Assembly: GCA_023436525.1 (NCBI GenBank)
Contig: JAEZIW010000074.1
Span: 1 to 22,844, forward strand
DNA: 22,844 nt
Direction of reading: 5' to 3'
From: Bacillota bacterium
GTDB lineage: Bacteria > Bacillota > Clostridia > Christensenellales > SZUA-584
Translations under genes and position numbers: made by a program
Part shown: positions 22,146-22,844 of the stretch, piece by piece
How positions within the stretch are numbered: the first letter of the stretch is position 1
Layout: each line of letters opens with the position of its first letter
Notes under the pieces: generated by a model
Database searches by the model: none
Seen by the model: the letters and a program-made list of their open reading frames with translations, nothing else
What the model was told of the DNA's origin: nothing

Positions 22146-22736
22146 ATGAGCAACAAGGAAATAGACGGATCGGTTGAGACTGAAAACATTCAAGATGAGC
22201 GCAGCGGTACGGCAGAGGCTAAGAGCTTTGACGATGCCTTGAAAGAAGCGACAGAAAAAAACGAGCACAAAAAAGGCGCAAAAGCCGATAAGAAGCTTCT
22301 GGAGGCATTGGCGGAGCGTGACGATTTTAAAGACAAATATCAGCGCACGTTCAGCGAGTTTAACAACTACAAAAAGCGAATGGCAACCACAAGAGCTGAA
22401 GCCTTCAAAGATGGCCAGTGTGACGCCATTTCTAAAATACTACCGGTACTCGATAGTTTTGAAAGAGCGCTTGAGCATATTGAAGGCGGCGAAGACAGTG
22501 CTCTCGCACAAGGCTTCAAAATGGTTTACAAGCAGCTGGCGCTCGCCATGGAGCAGATGGGGGTGGCCGAAATGGGCGTGCCGGGCGATATGTTTGACCC
22601 CAACCTGCATCAGGCCGTCCAGATGGTGGATACGCCTGAGGAAGAAAAATCAGGAACGGTTGCCGGAGTGGTGCAGAGGGGTTACAAAATGGACGACAAG
22701 ATTATCAGGCACTGCATGGTCTTGGTACACAAATAA
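22146..22736 (+). CDS. grpE: Nucleotide exchange factor GrpE
   Basis: Co-chaperone that releases ADP from DnaK. The 196-residue product has a charged, disordered N-terminus (1-55), a long coiled coil (about 56-100: ERDDFKDKYQRTFSEFNNYKKR), and the four-helix and beta-domain part with LPVLDSFERALEH, QGFKMVYKQL, MFDPNLHQAV and VVQRGYKMDDKIIR. The conserved RPAxVxV ending is divergent here (RHCMVLV), while the rest is regular. A G-rich run precedes ATG 22146. dnaK begins 33 bases after the stop. Confidence 0.95.
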   Translation: MSNKEIDGSVETENIQDERSGTAEAKSFDDALKEATEKNEHKKGAKADKKLLEALAERDDFKDKYQRTFSEFNNYKKRMATTRAEAFKDGQCDAISKILPVLDSFERALEHIEGGEDSALAQGFKMVYKQLALAMEQMGVAEMGVPGDMFDPNLHQAVQMVDTPEEEKSGTVAGVVQRGYKMDDKIIRHCMVLVHK

Positions 22737-22769
22737 TATATATTTTTTATACAAGGAGGGAAACTGGTT

Positions 22770-22844
22770 ATGGGTAAAATCATAGGCATTGATTTAGGAA
22801 CAACAAACTCTTGCGTGGCGGTGATGGAAGGCGGCGAGCCGACA
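22770..22844 (+). CDS. dnaK: Chaperone DnaK, N-terminus only
   Basis: The first 25 codons, cut by the window end. They read MGKIIGIDLGTTNSCVAVMEG and a few more, the phosphate-1 loop of the Hsp70 nucleotide-binding domain (DLGTTNS). AAGGAGGG (22753-22760) is 9 bases before ATG 22770, an excellent site. It is the third gene of the hrcA operon and is controlled by CIRCE. Confidence 0.97.
   Translation, partial: MGKIIGIDLGTTNSCVAVMEGGEPT

Noticed and set aside
22318..22785. 155-residue frame overlapping grpE and the grpE-dnaK gap
   Set aside because: It is the +1 shadow of grpE; basic/Trp-rich composition and no ribosome binding site.

Overview
The window looks like chromosome of an endospore-forming member of the Firmicutes (class Clostridia or a close relative). 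The grounds are the forespore sigma factor sigG, the sporulation-associated ylmC/ymxH gene, a HrcA/CIRCE heat-shock operon in the order hrcA-grpE-dnaK, strong GGAGG-type ribosome binding sites, and a rimP-nusA-rnpM-ylxQ-infB-rbfA-nrnA-truB-ribF operon. Base composition is moderate to high in GC for most genes, with one clearly AT-rich stretch near 3.4-4.7 kb. The genus cannot be named from the sequence.

Layout. (1) 1-2318, plus strand: the last codons of folD, then xseA, xseB and ispA, tightly packed and ending at an intrinsic terminator. (2) 2319-3334: sigG with its own leader and a candidate forespore-type promoter. (3) 3335-4745: an AT-rich island with two minus-strand genes for small membrane proteins of unknown function. 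It sits inside a neighbourhood (sigG-ylmC-nrdR-pgeF) that is usually contiguous in relatives. (4) 4746-8795, plus strand: ylmC; then, behind a good sigma-A promoter, nrdR, pgeF and a PhoP/PhoR-like two-component pair whose genes overlap. (5) 8796-8981: a structured leader with a promoter, a terminator-like hairpin and a second stem-loop ahead of rimP. (6) 8982-17143, plus strand: the translation and RNA-processing operon rimP, nusA, rnpM(ylxR), ylxQ, infB, rbfA, nrnA, truB, ribF, with overlapping or nearly touching genes and several GTG/TTG starts. (7) 17144-17304: a palindromic, MITE-like repeat between convergent genes. (8) 17305-17919, minus strand: a stand-alone LUD-domain gene. (9) 18048-20971, plus strand: lepA and hemW, overlapping by one base. 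(10) 20972-22844: a perfect CIRCE operator, then hrcA, grpE and the first 25 codons of dnaK.

Most of the window is core housekeeping. Nucleotide and cofactor metabolism (FolD, IspA, RibF, NrdR, PgeF), exonuclease VII, ribosome assembly and translation initiation (RimP, NusA, IF2, RbfA, TruB, LepA), RNA turnover (NrnA) and protein quality control (HrcA, GrpE, DnaK) are each recognisable from family motifs.

The parts that deserve a second look are the AT-rich membrane-gene island, the nine-copy 33-bp tandem repeat in the IF2 N-terminus, the structured rimP leader, the MITE-like palindrome, and an extra HrcA half-site overlapping the hrcA promoter. I did not see a clear novel multi-gene defence or biosynthetic system. 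The nearest candidate for something undescribed is the two-gene membrane-protein island.
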